Source: Aplectana chamaeleonis (taxonomy: Eukaryota; Nematoda; Chromadorea; Rhabditida; Cosmocercidae). From it: a stretch of DNA of 64,000 nucleotides. The DNA lies in the NCBI GenBank assembly GCA_029168955.1, contig JAPDOI010001062.1, positions 124,001 to 188,000 of the forward strand, written 5' to 3'. The notes beneath the pieces are model-generated. The model did not search any database. It was not told the DNA's origin and worked only from the letters and a program-made list of their open reading frames with translations. The position numbers were made by a program, and so were the translations under genes. The stretch's first letter is position 1, and each line of letters starts with the position of its first letter. Shown piece by piece: positions 53,300 to 63,999 of the stretch.

Positions 53300-54177
53300 A
53301 TTGTCTCCGTGTTGTCACCATCGGGTAGATCGGGAATAACATCAAATCGCAAATTTTGTACTGGGAAAAAAGCAGAGAGTTCTAGATTTTATCGGTTTCC
53401 CATATTGATCCTTTTCTTACCGGAAAAAAATAACAAAAATAGATACTTTCGTGCAGCGATCGATGTCAGAGTGATTCGAAAGATATTTTTCATTATGTAT
53501 ATGTAGGTTTGCAGTTTGAACTGGATTCTCTAACAAAGAATGATTTGTTTCTTTGATGGCCATGAATGTTTCGGAAAACAATCATCTCTTCATGCCTTCC
53601 CTTTTTTCTATTCTTAAGAGCTTTTTTTCTGCCATGCTTGTTTTCAGAGCCTAGATTTTTAACGACTAACGAGGGTTTCGGCCGGTTGAACGACTAACGG
53701 CTAACGAATTGTAAAATTTCTATTACGCACATCCCTGATCTGTACCCACAGCTCAATTTTTGTTAGAGGGCCCACACTCTTGCCGGGTGATGGACCCGCA
53801 TTGGACTCTAGGTAATCGGTAGAGTGCATCCAAGTAGAAGAGGGGGCAGAACCGGGCGAGTTGACACCTCATCACTGGTCTGAGCACCCTCGCACCTCGG
53901 CGTCACTGGCCCCCGCTTCTATGCTATTGGTGAGTGACTATGACGTTGCCCAGTTTGGTTCCCATTTCTGCCTGAGGTTGCGCAGTATTATTTTCTACGC
54001 GCTTTTGCGTACTTATATTTCCTCATACGCGCATCTGCACACCAAGCAATGAAGGGCAACAGTGACCCCATCATCGCTGTGTATTCAAATTCCTTCAATA
54101 GGCACTACTCAGAAAAATGAAATTATGTTACTTGAAGGCTTCAAAAAGCCTACTTTCGTTTCTATGAGTATCTCATA
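53300..54177. other. Spacer with TAACGACTAACG repeats
   Basis: Around 53658-53712 the words TTTAACGACTAACGA and GAACGACTAACGGCTAACG form a short array like the one in the mini-hAT at 40.8 kb, so another hAT-like end is probable. Otherwise no feature supported. Confidence 0.4.
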
Positions 54178-54336
54178 TACAGGCTATAAAACAGCGAAAT
54201 TTACATGGTTCCTACGCGTGCTGATGCGGAGCGGAGGTTAGAGACAGTGAGAGAGCGGAGGGCAGACGGAGGCTGAGACGTCGCGCGCACCGCTCGCGCT
54301 ACGAATGATGTCAATTACGACGTTTTATAGAAGGTA
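54178..54336 (+). mobile_element. 159-bp MITE, intact copy
   Basis: Ends TACAGGCTATAAAACA and (inverted) TACCTTCTATAAAACG, core GATGCGGAGCGGAGGTTAGA and GACAGTGAGAGAGCGGAGGG. Same length as the copies at 31757 and 36178. Confidence 0.9.
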
Positions 54337-54339
54337 CTT

Positions 54340-54870
54340 GTTATCCGAAGATAATTCTTCGGTTATCCGAAGATAATTCTTCGGATAATGGATCCATTCG
54401 GAACTCGAACGCTAACGTCGGACAGTGAACGAAATTCTCATGTCGTAAAATAGCGTTTTGGTGTGTCGATTGCGTCCAACACCACTCACTCTACGGCATC
54501 ATGGAGAAAAATCCACAACAATGTTCTTCTAATTTCCCTGTGCACACCGAAACTGAGCCTAAATTGGAAATGCTTTGTCATTTTAATCTCCTTATACGTA
54601 CATTATCATATAAGGTTTCTAAAGTTCTCTTCTAAAATAAAACAAGGAAATCTAGGAATGATTCCCCCGAGCTAGCGAAAAATTCCATGTCGTAGAATGA
54701 GTAGTGTTGGACGCAATCGACACACCAAAACATGCTGTTTTACGGCTTGAGAATTTCGTTCCCTGTCCTACGTTAGCGTTTGAGTCCATTCGGAATGGAC
54801 CGATTCAGATAATGCCATTTTCCAATGATTCGGATACGGATATCCGGTCGGATAATTTCGAATAGTTTTT
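54340..54870. mobile_element. Fold-back element with TTATCCGAA repeats at its ends
   Basis: Arms of about 125-130 bp (54384-54508 and 54685-54816) pair: AACGCTAACGTCGGACAGTG, AACGAAATTCTCATGTCGTA and GGTGTGTCGATTGCGTCCAA on the left are mirrored on the right. Outside the arms are TTATCCGAAGATAATTCTTC (twice, left) and GATTCGGATACGGATATCCG (right). The middle holds AT-rich non-coding DNA; the 70-codon frame there is not supported. Confidence 0.85.
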
Positions 54871-55540
54871 GGAACAAGGCTGAGACAAAACGATGAAAAA
54901 TAGGTCAGGTTTTCAAGGCAAGCCTTCGAAAACATCCATAATTGAACAAACAGTAGTACTTCATTGCATTTGCAGCATGTTCACATACAAACTTCAAAGC
55001 TCATATATGCATATTAATAAAAATAAGTAAACAAATTATCAATGCGACTATATATTCATAGGAAGGCACGATATTATCCATAAATACACAGGATTGGTTC
55101 GGGACAACTAGTTAGTAACAAGTATGCAAATACAAAACGTTGAAGCTAAGACTTTTACAAGCGTCACCGTCTACAATTACAGGCAATCGTTTCGGGACAA
55201 CTTCAAAATCCGCTGGCTGTAAGCCAAAACACAACGAAGCTCAGCGAATCGCCGCGAAAGCAAAGACAAAGTTCTTGCAGACGTGTTGTGTTCATTGAGA
55301 ACGATACAGTTTGTCTAGAACTTCGCCTTGGCAGGTAGACTCTGTTTCACTCCAAGTGAACTCAAGTGTTCGGTTATCACAGCGCGGAGCGGTGGCTTTT
55401 TCGCCGAAACCTCCTTATCACTAGTTATATTTCACCGAGGCCCACCGCTCCGCTGCTGGTGATAATCGAAATCAACAGATAACTAGGGATGTACCAGAGC
55501 TTACCTGACAAGGGTAAAAATTCTTACACTGATTTACGGG
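54871..55540. other. Spacer with a hairpin
   Basis: GGTTATCACAGCGCGGAGCG at about 55371 and its imperfect mirror CCGCTCCGCTGCTGGTGATA at about 55448 form a roughly 95-bp hairpin. No gene seen. Confidence 0.45.
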
Positions 55541-57801
55541 GTGTGTAGATGTCTAAGGGTGCTTAGCTCTTATGGAGGATCGCCTACTCGTTGGCAAGAG
55601 CGTACGCGGAAGAAGAAGTCGTCTACAACTGCCGTTATGCTTCCGAAGTCAAAGGTCCTCAAGTATACCTCCCTGAATTCACTTTTCACGAGCCCTGGAG
55701 CCAATTTTTTTCGGTTGCGGGTCAGCATAAACCGGCGCTGCTGATCCGTTGTCTACTCACCCGGGCCGGAATCGAAGCGAACCCTGGACCCCCTCGTTGG
55801 ATCCGATGGCCCTGCACCCAGTGTGGTACCTCAGCCGCTGCAGGGAGGGTCCAATGTATCAAGTGCAGCAAATGGACTCATGTGAGGAAATGTTCCGGTC
55901 TCAAGTCCGTCAAGGATGCGGACAGCTCATACGTGTGCCCGAACTGCGTAGCCGTGTCGGCATCTCAACCTCAACGTTCAAGTCCCGATTCTCTGAAGAT
56001 AATCCAATGGAATATCAATGGTTTTCGCAACAAATCAGCAGAACTAGAAGCTCTCCCATACCGTATAGGAGCTGAAATTGTGGGACTTCAAGAGACTAAA
56101 CTGGACCCAAACCTTGGATCACCGGTTGTTCGAGGCTACACATGCCTGAGAAACGACAGAACGAGCTCTGGAGAAGGTGTGACTTTTCTGGTTAGAAACG
56201 ACTTACAGTGCAGTGTGATCACTCCAACAACTAGCGATGGTACCACGGAATGCATCTCCATATCTGTGGAAACGAAGGCTGGATCTGTTCACATTCACAA
56301 CCTCTACTCTCCGCCAAGATCCTCATGCCCACCCTCATACGAGCTGTCTATCGCCCAATTCCTGACATGCGGGAAGTCCACAATCGTCATGGGAGATGTC
56401 AACGCGCACAGTTTTCTATGGTCAGAGGGTGAAGAGGACCAACGTGTGGACAGGACCTCGAAGAGGAGATAGCGCTGTCTAATTTCGTGATTCTCAATTA
56501 TGCCCCTCACCCTACTAGGAAGCCGAAATATGGAAGACCGTCGTCACCGGACCTCTCGCTGTGCTCACAGGACTCAGCATCGTCAGCAGTTTGGGACACC
56601 GTGAACACAGGGGCGAGTGACCACCTCCCGATCCTGATGAATTCAAAAGCGAGGCCCTCATATCTTCCTCGCCGAGAACCGCGCTCGTTAACTTCAAAAA
56701 GGCGAACTGGTTCAAAGTTTCGTCTGTGCTGGAACAGCAATCTGCTGGTTTTGACTTCCGAGCAAACCCACTGGAGACGGATCGATTCCTGACATCAGCC
56801 GTAAGGACAGCAACGTCACAATCTATCCCTAAGGGTAGGCGTAAGGCCTTTATGCCGGGACTGTCGGATAACGCTCAGGGCCTAATAAGGGAAAGAGACT
56901 CGATTCGTAAAACGGACTTCACCAACACCAGGATCCCTGAGCTGAACAGAGAAATCGCAGATGAAGTGAGGATGGACCGACAACAGACTTGGAGAGCGTT
57001 CGTGGAAGACATAGATCATCGTAAAAACTCCTCCAAGCTATGGACAACAATGAAAGCTTTGGATGGCCGTTCAGCGGAACCCAATCCCATCCAAATTCTG
57101 CATAAGGGCAAACCGTTGAACATTAAGAATGCGGCCAACCTTCTATGCAAACAGTTCAGTTCGCCATGCCCTCATCAAAGCCTGAAATCGTCACGAAGGA
57201 CCTTCCGATGGATAAAAAACTTTTCGAGAGAAGACGTCCCACTCATTACGACCGCCCTTATTGACGCCGCCTTGAAGAAGTGCAAGCCGTCTAGAGCGTT
57301 GGATACAAGTGGTGTGGCCCCCATCATGCTCAAACATTCAGGACCAATTTTTCGTGAATGTCTTAGAGCCCTTTTCAACAGAACCCTGTCAACTGGACTG
57401 ATCCCAGCATCGTTGAAGGAGGCAAGAATGTTCCCACTCCTGAAGCCCGGAAAACCTGCTGAGGATATAAACAGCTACAGGCCTATCTCTATAATCTCAA
57501 ATATGGCCCGCACTTTCGAAAGAACCATTCTTCCTACACTAGAGACGCAACTGCAAATCCCTGGATCTCAGAATGGTTTTCGGAAAGGCTTCTCTACCAC
57601 CTCAGCGTTGGTCGAACTCACCGGATTCATTACAGATGGGTTAAACGAGAAGAGACCTCCTAGCCGCTCAATTATGGTCGCACTAGACTTGAAGAAAGGC
57701 TATGACACTGTCCTTATCTCGCTGCTTTGTTAAAAGCTTGCGGAGTCGTCCCTGCCGAGAGGTTTAGCCCGCTGGATCTCTAGCTACTTGAAGGGCAGAA
57801 C
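55541..57801 (+). pseudogene. LINE-C copy 1: 2A-like leader, finger, endonuclease, RT N-terminus
   Basis: The first long frame (to 56472) gives LLIRCLLTRAGIEANPGPP (2A-like), a finger (WPCTQCGTSAAAGRVQCIKC, KWTHVRKCSGL, YVCPNC) and endonuclease (IIQWNINGFRNKSAELEALP, EIVGLQETKLDPN, STIVMGDVNAHSFLW, where the usual GDFN is GDVN). A frameshift near 56465 leads to SSPDLSLCSQDSAS and GASDHLPILM (SDH intact). The third frame (56726-57733) carries the linker and RT: SGVAPIMLKHSGP, YRPISIISNMARTFERTILP, QNGFRKGFSTTSALVEL, SIMVALDLKKGYDTVL. It stops at 57733 and is cut at 57801 by LINE-B, so the YADD box is missing. Confidence 0.88.
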
Positions 57802-57845
57802 GAACGTACGACATCTCGGCAGAGCTGCCGAGATGTCGTACGTTC
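57802..57845. repeat. Perfect 21-bp inverted repeat at the LINE-C/LINE-B junction
   Basis: GAACGTACGACATCTCGGCA plus G, two spacer bases, then the exact mirror CTGCCGAGATGTCGTACGTT plus C. The right arm is the LINE-B 5' tip; the left arm is an inverted extra copy of it. It is the signature of a 5'-terminal inversion or snap-back during insertion. Confidence 0.92.
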
Positions 57846-58679
57846 GTGCCGTGGCAGTGTGGAGGAAAGAAGACCACCGCACCGTGCAACCGACGTCAAC
57901 CCCTCCGCGTGGAGGTGGTTTTGTCATCTGGGAGATGCTGGCTGGCTGCAGCTCTCCCTAAGTGATTCTACTACAAATGGCCGGCGTCGAGAGGAATCCA
58001 GGACCCGCTCAGAAGTACTCATGCGCCACGTGCGGCAAGGATGTTACCAGGAAACATACCAGCGTCCAGTGCTGGATGCCAAAGGTGGGTGCATCTCTCA
58101 CTGTTCGGGTCTCAGTTCTGTGAGGCATCACGATCCTTCCTTCCGTTGTGTTCTGTGCTCTGCCCCCAGTAACTCTGATTCCTCATTTACCAACCGCCCC
58201 TCTCTATTGTGCATATTAACCTCAATGGCCTTCGTGCCAAGTTGTCTGAACTCTCTCCTTTTTGCTCGCACTCATCATCCTGATGTCATAATGGTTCAGG
58301 AAACCAAACTTTCTCCTTCTACTACCGCACGTCACCCTAACATTCCTGGCTACACTCGCTTATCATCATGCTCCAAGGACAGCTCTCGGCGGAGGAGTTT
58401 CCACTTTCTGTATTATCAACCCACCCTCTCATCATACCAAACACAACAAAGGACAAGTACTCTCGAGTACCTACCTAATCCATCTCCCTCTTAAAACACC
58501 TATATCTCTTTTTAATATCTATATCCACTCCACTACCACGTCCTGTCCCCAATCTTACGACCCTATACTCCTCACTCGGCTCAAGCAGTTGTACGTTGTG
58601 CTCACTTCCACCCCTCTGCGTTGTCGCTTCGCAGGCGATCTTCAATGCTCATACATTCTGCTTCCGTCGCTTGACACTG
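57825..58679 (+). pseudogene. LINE-B copy 4, 5' part
   Basis: Starts with the LINE-B 5' tip, then CGGCGTCGAGAGGAATCCAG encoding the 2A-like AGVERNPGP, a finger (CATCGKDVT-type, then HCSGLSSVRHHDPSFRC), and broken endonuclease (DVIMVQETKLSPSTTARHPN). Several single-base insertions make it non-functional. It is cut at TTGACACTG (58671-58679) by MULE1 and continues at 62491. Confidence 0.85.
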
Positions 58680-59348
58680 GTTCGCAGCTACGCCCACAAA
58701 GGAAAAACTACCGGACGAGTTCGGGTGTCGGACGAGTTTCCTTGCGCGCGTCTCTAACCCGGCGCAATTTCAAATGAGCATTTCGCGCGCTCTATCGTCT
58801 GCAGCCGCCCTCGGCTGATTTCGAGCCATCCGGCTCCGGAAACGTCATTCTTCGCCTTATTCTGCTGTTTTCTTCTACTATTCAGCCACTGTTATTCACT
58901 TCGAGTACCAGAATCGGGCTCTACTGTATTATTTTCTGTATTTCCTTCTAGATTAGATCAGAACGCCAGTTTGAACCTAGATTTTTCCCGGACATCTCTC
59001 TTTCACATTTCAAAACGATTCAAGTTTCTAAACTTTGTCTGTCAGCTATCTATCGAATAATTTGCCAGCTTTGCCACATTCGATCGTTACTTACCCAAAT
59101 ATGGCAGAAAAGTGGTAGCTTTACCAATTTTCTCATTTCCAAATCCTGTCTCACCGACTACACCACGAAATCGCGAAAACAGCACTGTATAAAGTTGAGT
59201 TGCTGACATGTGATTTTGGACAAACGATAAAGAAACAATTCTTGATTTTTAGATCAAAAACCAGGCACACTTGGCTCTTCTCTAGAATACTAAACATAGA
59301 TTTTTAGGATCTGGGTACATCTTTACTTCTCTTGAACCACCTCCTTGT

Positions 59349-59534
59349 TCATCCCGAGAAATTTTGAATGAACTTCGCAGTTCGTACCAACAACTCTTGG
59401 CTTTCCTCACTATAAATTTGATTTGGTGAGAAACCCAAGATTTTGTTGAATTTCACAGATATCGTCTCGCCATGTATTTGTGGTGATTCGTCATCAACCT
59501 TCTCCGATGCCTTTCCCTTCCTCTGACTTGGCAT
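59349..59534 (-). CDS. Small unassigned ORF inside MULE1
   Basis: 61 codons: MPSQRKGKASEKVDDESPQI, HGETISVKFNKILGFSPNQI, YSEESQELLVRTAKFIQNFS and G. The peptide has a basic N-terminus and a helical C-terminus and looks protein-like. Its relation to the element is unknown: own gene remnant, captured exon or chance. Confidence 0.3.
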   Translation of the reverse strand: MPSQRKGKASEKVDDESPQIHGETISVKFNKILGFSPNQIYSEESQELLVRTAKFIQNFSG

Positions 59535-59714
59535 CTACTACCTCTCTACGGCCTCTCTAATACACTGTTCACTGTATTTTCTGAATTTGTACACCACCAT
59601 CACAACCAGACTGAGGTACAGTTTTTTCTAATTTCATAGAATTTCTTATAAGCTGTCTTCGTCTTACTAAATAAGTATATATCTAGATAGTTAGTGTTCA
59701 AGGGTTCCATATGG

Positions 59715-59930
59715 ATGCAGTTGAAACAATTTGCGCTTTTTCTGCTTCTATCAAGACTTAGTGATATTGTCAGTGGTTTTGCTCACACCGCTTTGCTTGA
59801 TACATCAAGCCCTCAGCAAATTCCTCATGTTTTCAGAAGCCAGCCATGCATGGTGATGCAGAGCATTCGGAAATATCCAGTAGAGTGTGGTGGGAAGACG
59901 GACCAGGAAATCGGAAATATGACGCTGTAA
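59715..59930 (+). CDS. Small ORF with a signal-peptide-like start inside MULE1
   Basis: Choosing the second in-frame start, the peptide begins MQLKQFALFLLLSRLSDIV, a short basic start and an 11-residue hydrophobic run as in a secretion signal, followed by about 50 residues (FAHTALLDTSSPQQIPHVF, SQPCMVMQSIRKYPVECGG) and stop. 71 codons from this ATG. Two Cys in the mature part. No family recognised. Confidence 0.3.
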   Translation: MQLKQFALFLLLSRLSDIVSGFAHTALLDTSSPQQIPHVFRSQPCMVMQSIRKYPVECGGKTDQEIGNMTL

Positions 59931-60705
59931 ACCGTGTCAAACAGACCGCTGTCCCGTACCCCGATAGGACTGACCCTTCCGGTGACCAAAATTTTCAGAA
60001 AATTATCAGGAATTCCAAGTCCTTCCTGGTGACGAATTTTCCAGAATTTACTGGACCGAAAATTTCCCAAAAAATTGTAACTGTTTTCCACATTTTTGTC
60101 GTCAACCCCTACACATCCCATTCCCTGGCGGCACGCTCCGGTACCGATTGAGCGAGGCGGTTGTGCTGCAACTAGTTTCATGTTCATTGATCTCCAACCG
60201 ACCGCTCCTCATTGATAACTGAATGAGTCACTCTTGGTGGACTCCACTATACCCCTCACTGACAGGTTTCAGGGAATGCCAGTTTAGCTTCTATCAAACA
60301 CCCTCCTAAAATACCAACATTTTCAAATCTTCCCTCCAAATTTCTAATTTTCTCGAAATTTCGCACCCCTTGCGGACATAAACTGCTTGACCCTGGCTGT
60401 GACCGATCCGTCGGAGCTGCGGCCCCTCTCCGCCTGCGCTTGGATGCTAGTGCGTCCCCAGATTCACCGATGTGCACCCCGGACGATCAGTTAGAAACTT
60501 AGAAAGAAATGAAAAAATAATAATTTTTCCTCTCCTGTGAAACCATTTCTGCAAAGCTCACTTTGACCCAGATTTATCTCTCACTCAGATGTATCATTCT
60601 CGCATCCAACCACTCCTCACCAGCACCAAGAAGCTTGCAGCCTCCACTTTTCACCGGCGTTTGGTGCGTCCCAACGGACTGCTGTGGCTACGCCTGAGAT
60701 AAACA

Positions 60706-60918
60706 TTGCTGGGATTCACAGCTGGGTTGATGCAGTGGCAACCTATTAGAGAGTCTGAAAAAATCACTGGAGATATCACCGCGTTGAGATTTAGAGGCAA
60801 TCTAACAAACCGGGAGGAAAATATCGCGCGCAAACCTGACCTGGACCTTGTTCACTCAGAGCTGGCTGCTCTACTGTTCTCTGGATGGTTCCTCTTTGAC
60901 CCTCCTCAAGCTTGTTGA
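60706..60918 (+). CDS. Third unassigned open frame inside MULE1
   Basis: A frame with MQWQPIRESEKITGDITALR, FRGNLTNREENIARKPDLDL, VHSELAALLFSGWFLFDP. A GGGATTCACAG acceptor-like word lies just before the usable part. No domain recognised. Upstream DNA at 59931-60705 and downstream to the right TIR show nothing else. Confidence 0.22.
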   Translation: MLGFTAGLMQWQPIRESEKITGDITALRFRGNLTNREENIARKPDLDLVHSELAALLFSGWFLFDPPQAC

Positions 60919-62481
60919 TCCAACCACCGTTTGATTATGAAATGAAACATTTTTCCTCGAGTGCATACTATCTTTTTCAGACGCCTTCATCGCCGAATCA
61001 TTAATCGCAGCACATACAGGATCACATATTCATTTTTTATTAGGAGAGATTGCATTTCAATAAATCATTGAAGTGTGGAAACATAACAAGAAGTAATGGC
61101 TTGGGCTACAAAAATATGGGATGAGCGACGTTCGAAGGTAGCTTTCGGTTGGAAGCCAGGTTTCAGTGATTGCTCAGGTTTAAGCAGCACTGATACACAG
61201 AAGAATGGCTTTGAGCTCGTATCTCGTCTTATTCCTTTGATCACTCTGAAAAAAAGACGCATTTAGCTCTAGGTAAAAAAATTTTAATCTGCTTTCTTCT
61301 AGCCTTTCCCAAGTATGTACTAAGACATTAGATAAATTGCAATAGTGCTAGAAAGGAGAAACCCTTACCTATGATCGCGGATTCGTCAACCGTCAACTCG
61401 CGCTTTAACAGTGATTGTGAACGGCGAGGAGATGTATTCCGAAAAACCAGGCAATTCAGGTGAAATTCGCGCTTAACCCACAGGTTTACCGTTGACGATT
61501 CCGAGCTCACTTGGTGTATGTCAAAACATCATCAACGATAGAACGTGCATGAAACAAAAAAACGCACCTCAACCTGCTTCTGATGGTGATGGGAAAACGG
61601 TAAATGTGGCGAAATATCAAGGTGGTCGAGAAAAATTCAAGGAGAAAGGAAAGGCATTGGAAGAGGTTGGATGGCAAGGCTTCACAAGATATAGCGGGAC
61701 GTGGTCCGTGTTCAACAAATCGTGGGTTTCTCACTAAATCAAATTCATAGTGAAAGAAGGCCAAAGTCGCTGGTACAGACCAAACATTCATTTGAAAAAC
61801 TTGTGGGCTGGACAGGAGCATGATATACGAGCAAAATGAATGTATAAAGATTCTGCGAGTTTTGAATGGAGTTTCCTAGAAAATAGCCACGTGTTTCAAC
61901 TTTGTTAAAGCCAAAAGTGAGAGAATTTACTTAGTAGCAGTTTCAAGAACATTTCAGAAAATTGAATTTGAAGACTCTGACTCAGAATTTCGTTGCGGTT
62001 TCCAGTAGAGAGCACGCCGCAGAATAAAAAAATGATAGAGAGCATCGCCATTTTGTACATAATTTGGACTTGGCGCGATCAAGTTGGAAATGATTAGATA
62101 GTTATATACCAAACAAATCTTAAGTTCAAAATTGTGAAACGTTTCTAAAATATGAATCAGGTGAACATTTAAGCCGGAAAATCTAATTCTGATATAATCT
62201 GGAGAAAGCACGGATAAAGGAGACAGTGGAGCATAAATGGGGCGCTGAAGTGAATAACAGTAGCTGAATAGTAGAAAGAAAGCCATAGAATAAAGCGAAG
62301 AATGACGTTTCCGAGCCGGGATGGCTCGAAATCAGCCGGTGAGGGGCAGCCGCGAACGAATGACACTTTTGAAAATGCTCATTTAGAAATTCGCGCGCTT
62401 CGGGTTGAAGAACGCGCGCAAGAGCTCGTCCGACACCCCGGGCTCGTCCGGTAGTTTTCCTTTGTAAAGTGTAGCTGCGAA

Positions 62482-63999
62482 TTGACACTGACGCTAGAGG
62501 AGAAGACGTCGAAGAATGGGCGGAGGAGTGCGATCTGGTCATTCTCAGCGATGGTCAGCCCACTCGTCTCCTGACCAACGGCCGATCCTCTAGTCCAGAC
62601 ATCTCTCTTGTATCATCTAATCTCTCCAGTACCTGCTCTTGGTCTACCGCTACAACTCTGTCCAGTGATCATATCCCGTTTTTGTCCATGTCAGTCTCTC
62701 TAATTCTCTTGCTCCATATTCAGGTATCCGTCAAAGGTCTTATCTTAATCTTTGCCTTGCAGACTGGCGCTTGTTCAGAGAGGTGGCACTTCGCCATGTG
62801 GATGACTACCCATGGAATGGAAACGTGCACCAGAAAGAGCGTCACTTGACGGACGCGATGCGCAAGGCAGTGAAAGCCGCCATCTGGAGGGCCGAGTTAA
62901 GAACTTCTTTCCCAATGTCTGGAAATCTTGGAGAAGATAAGGACAAGGGATGCAAAGAGAGTAGCGAATCACCTCGATCCGACCATTGCTGAGCTGGATA
63001 GCGAGATTAAGCGAGATCTGGACAAGCACAAGAAGGGAGTGTTGGGAGAAATTCACAGAGAAGATGAATTTCAAGAGTGATGGAGCGTCAACTTGGAAAG
63101 TTCTAAAGAAGATCTCGAGCAAGAGCACCTCCACCAACTTCTCTACGATCGAGTTCGAGAATGGAGTCTTCAAATCAGGAAAAGGAGGCTGCAACTGCTC
63201 TCCGGAAAGAATTTTTCATAACTCAGGCTGAGAGAGGAAACAAAATCGAGTGACTGTAAGAGAGCTCTGTAAGTTGCCACTCATGAATGAAAGCAGAAGC
63301 GATGACGCATGCGCAGATTGAAAAGGTGGTAAAAGAGATGCGCAACTCGAAGGCTGTAGGGCCGGGATGGCATTAGTCCAGCGATCTTGAAGAAACTAAG
63401 CCGACTGAGATTATGCCAATCCTGGCTGACGTCATCAACACATCCTTTCGCACGTGCATCGTACCCCAAGACTGGAAAATGGCAAGCGTCGTTCCGTTGC
63501 CTAAAGGCAGGTAAATCACCATCGACGACTAAGGGATACAGGCCAATAAGTCTGTTATCACCAATACCAAAGGTCGCTGGAGAAACTGGTCGTCAAGGAG
63601 CTTGCCGACGCGGCCAGCAATCAGCAGCACCAGCATGGATTCCGCAAATCCACACTCTACCACCACGGCGCTGCGCGGAGATTGTGAGCTATGTGTTTGG
63701 ATGGCTTCAACGCCGCAAGCCTCAACGCACTGTTGGAGTAGCCCTGGACCTCACGAAGGCGTTTGACTTGCACTGTCAACTTGGGCATACTGGTTCTTAG
63801 GAAGCTTGCTTGAGGTCCACCATCCCGAGTTGCTGGCAAAAGCTATGGATCACAGCACTCATCAAGAGGCGCCGAGCAAAAGTGCTGTTTCAGGGACATC
63901 ATCTCTGGCAGCATCCCGATCGCTGCCGGTGTCCCTCAAGGAGGAGTCATATCGCCTGCTCTGTTCGGTCTTGCACCTGGAAGATTTGCCCGTTCCCCA
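62482..63999 (+). pseudogene. LINE-B copy 4, endonuclease end and RT start (runs off the window)
   Basis: Resumes with EEDVEEWAEECDLVILSDGQ-equivalent sequence, SSDHIP, the linker WEKFTEKMNFKSDGAST, then RT pieces GPGWH (frameshifted GPDGIS), YRPISLLSPIPKVA, GFRKSTLYHH-type sequence, VGVALDLTKAFD, AAGVPQGGVI-like sequence at about 63930. Many single-base insertions relative to the other copies. The window ends before YADD. Confidence 0.85.

Larger units (their letters stand above)
58680..62481. mobile_element. MULE1: 3.8-kb Mutator-like element with long TIRs and 9-bp TSD
   Basis: TTGACACTG occurs at 58671-58679 and 62482-62490, and removal of the element restores LINE-B. The ends pair as inverted repeats: TTCGCAGCTAC, ACAAAGGAAAA, ACTACCGGACGAG, GTGTCGGACGAG, GGCTGATTTCGAGCCATC, GGAAACGTCATTCTTCGC and CTACTATTCAGC; clear for about 250 bp and weaker to about 400 bp. 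Long TIRs and a 9-bp duplication identify a Mutator-like element. No transposase domain recognised inside; three small open frames are listed separately. Confidence 0.9.
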
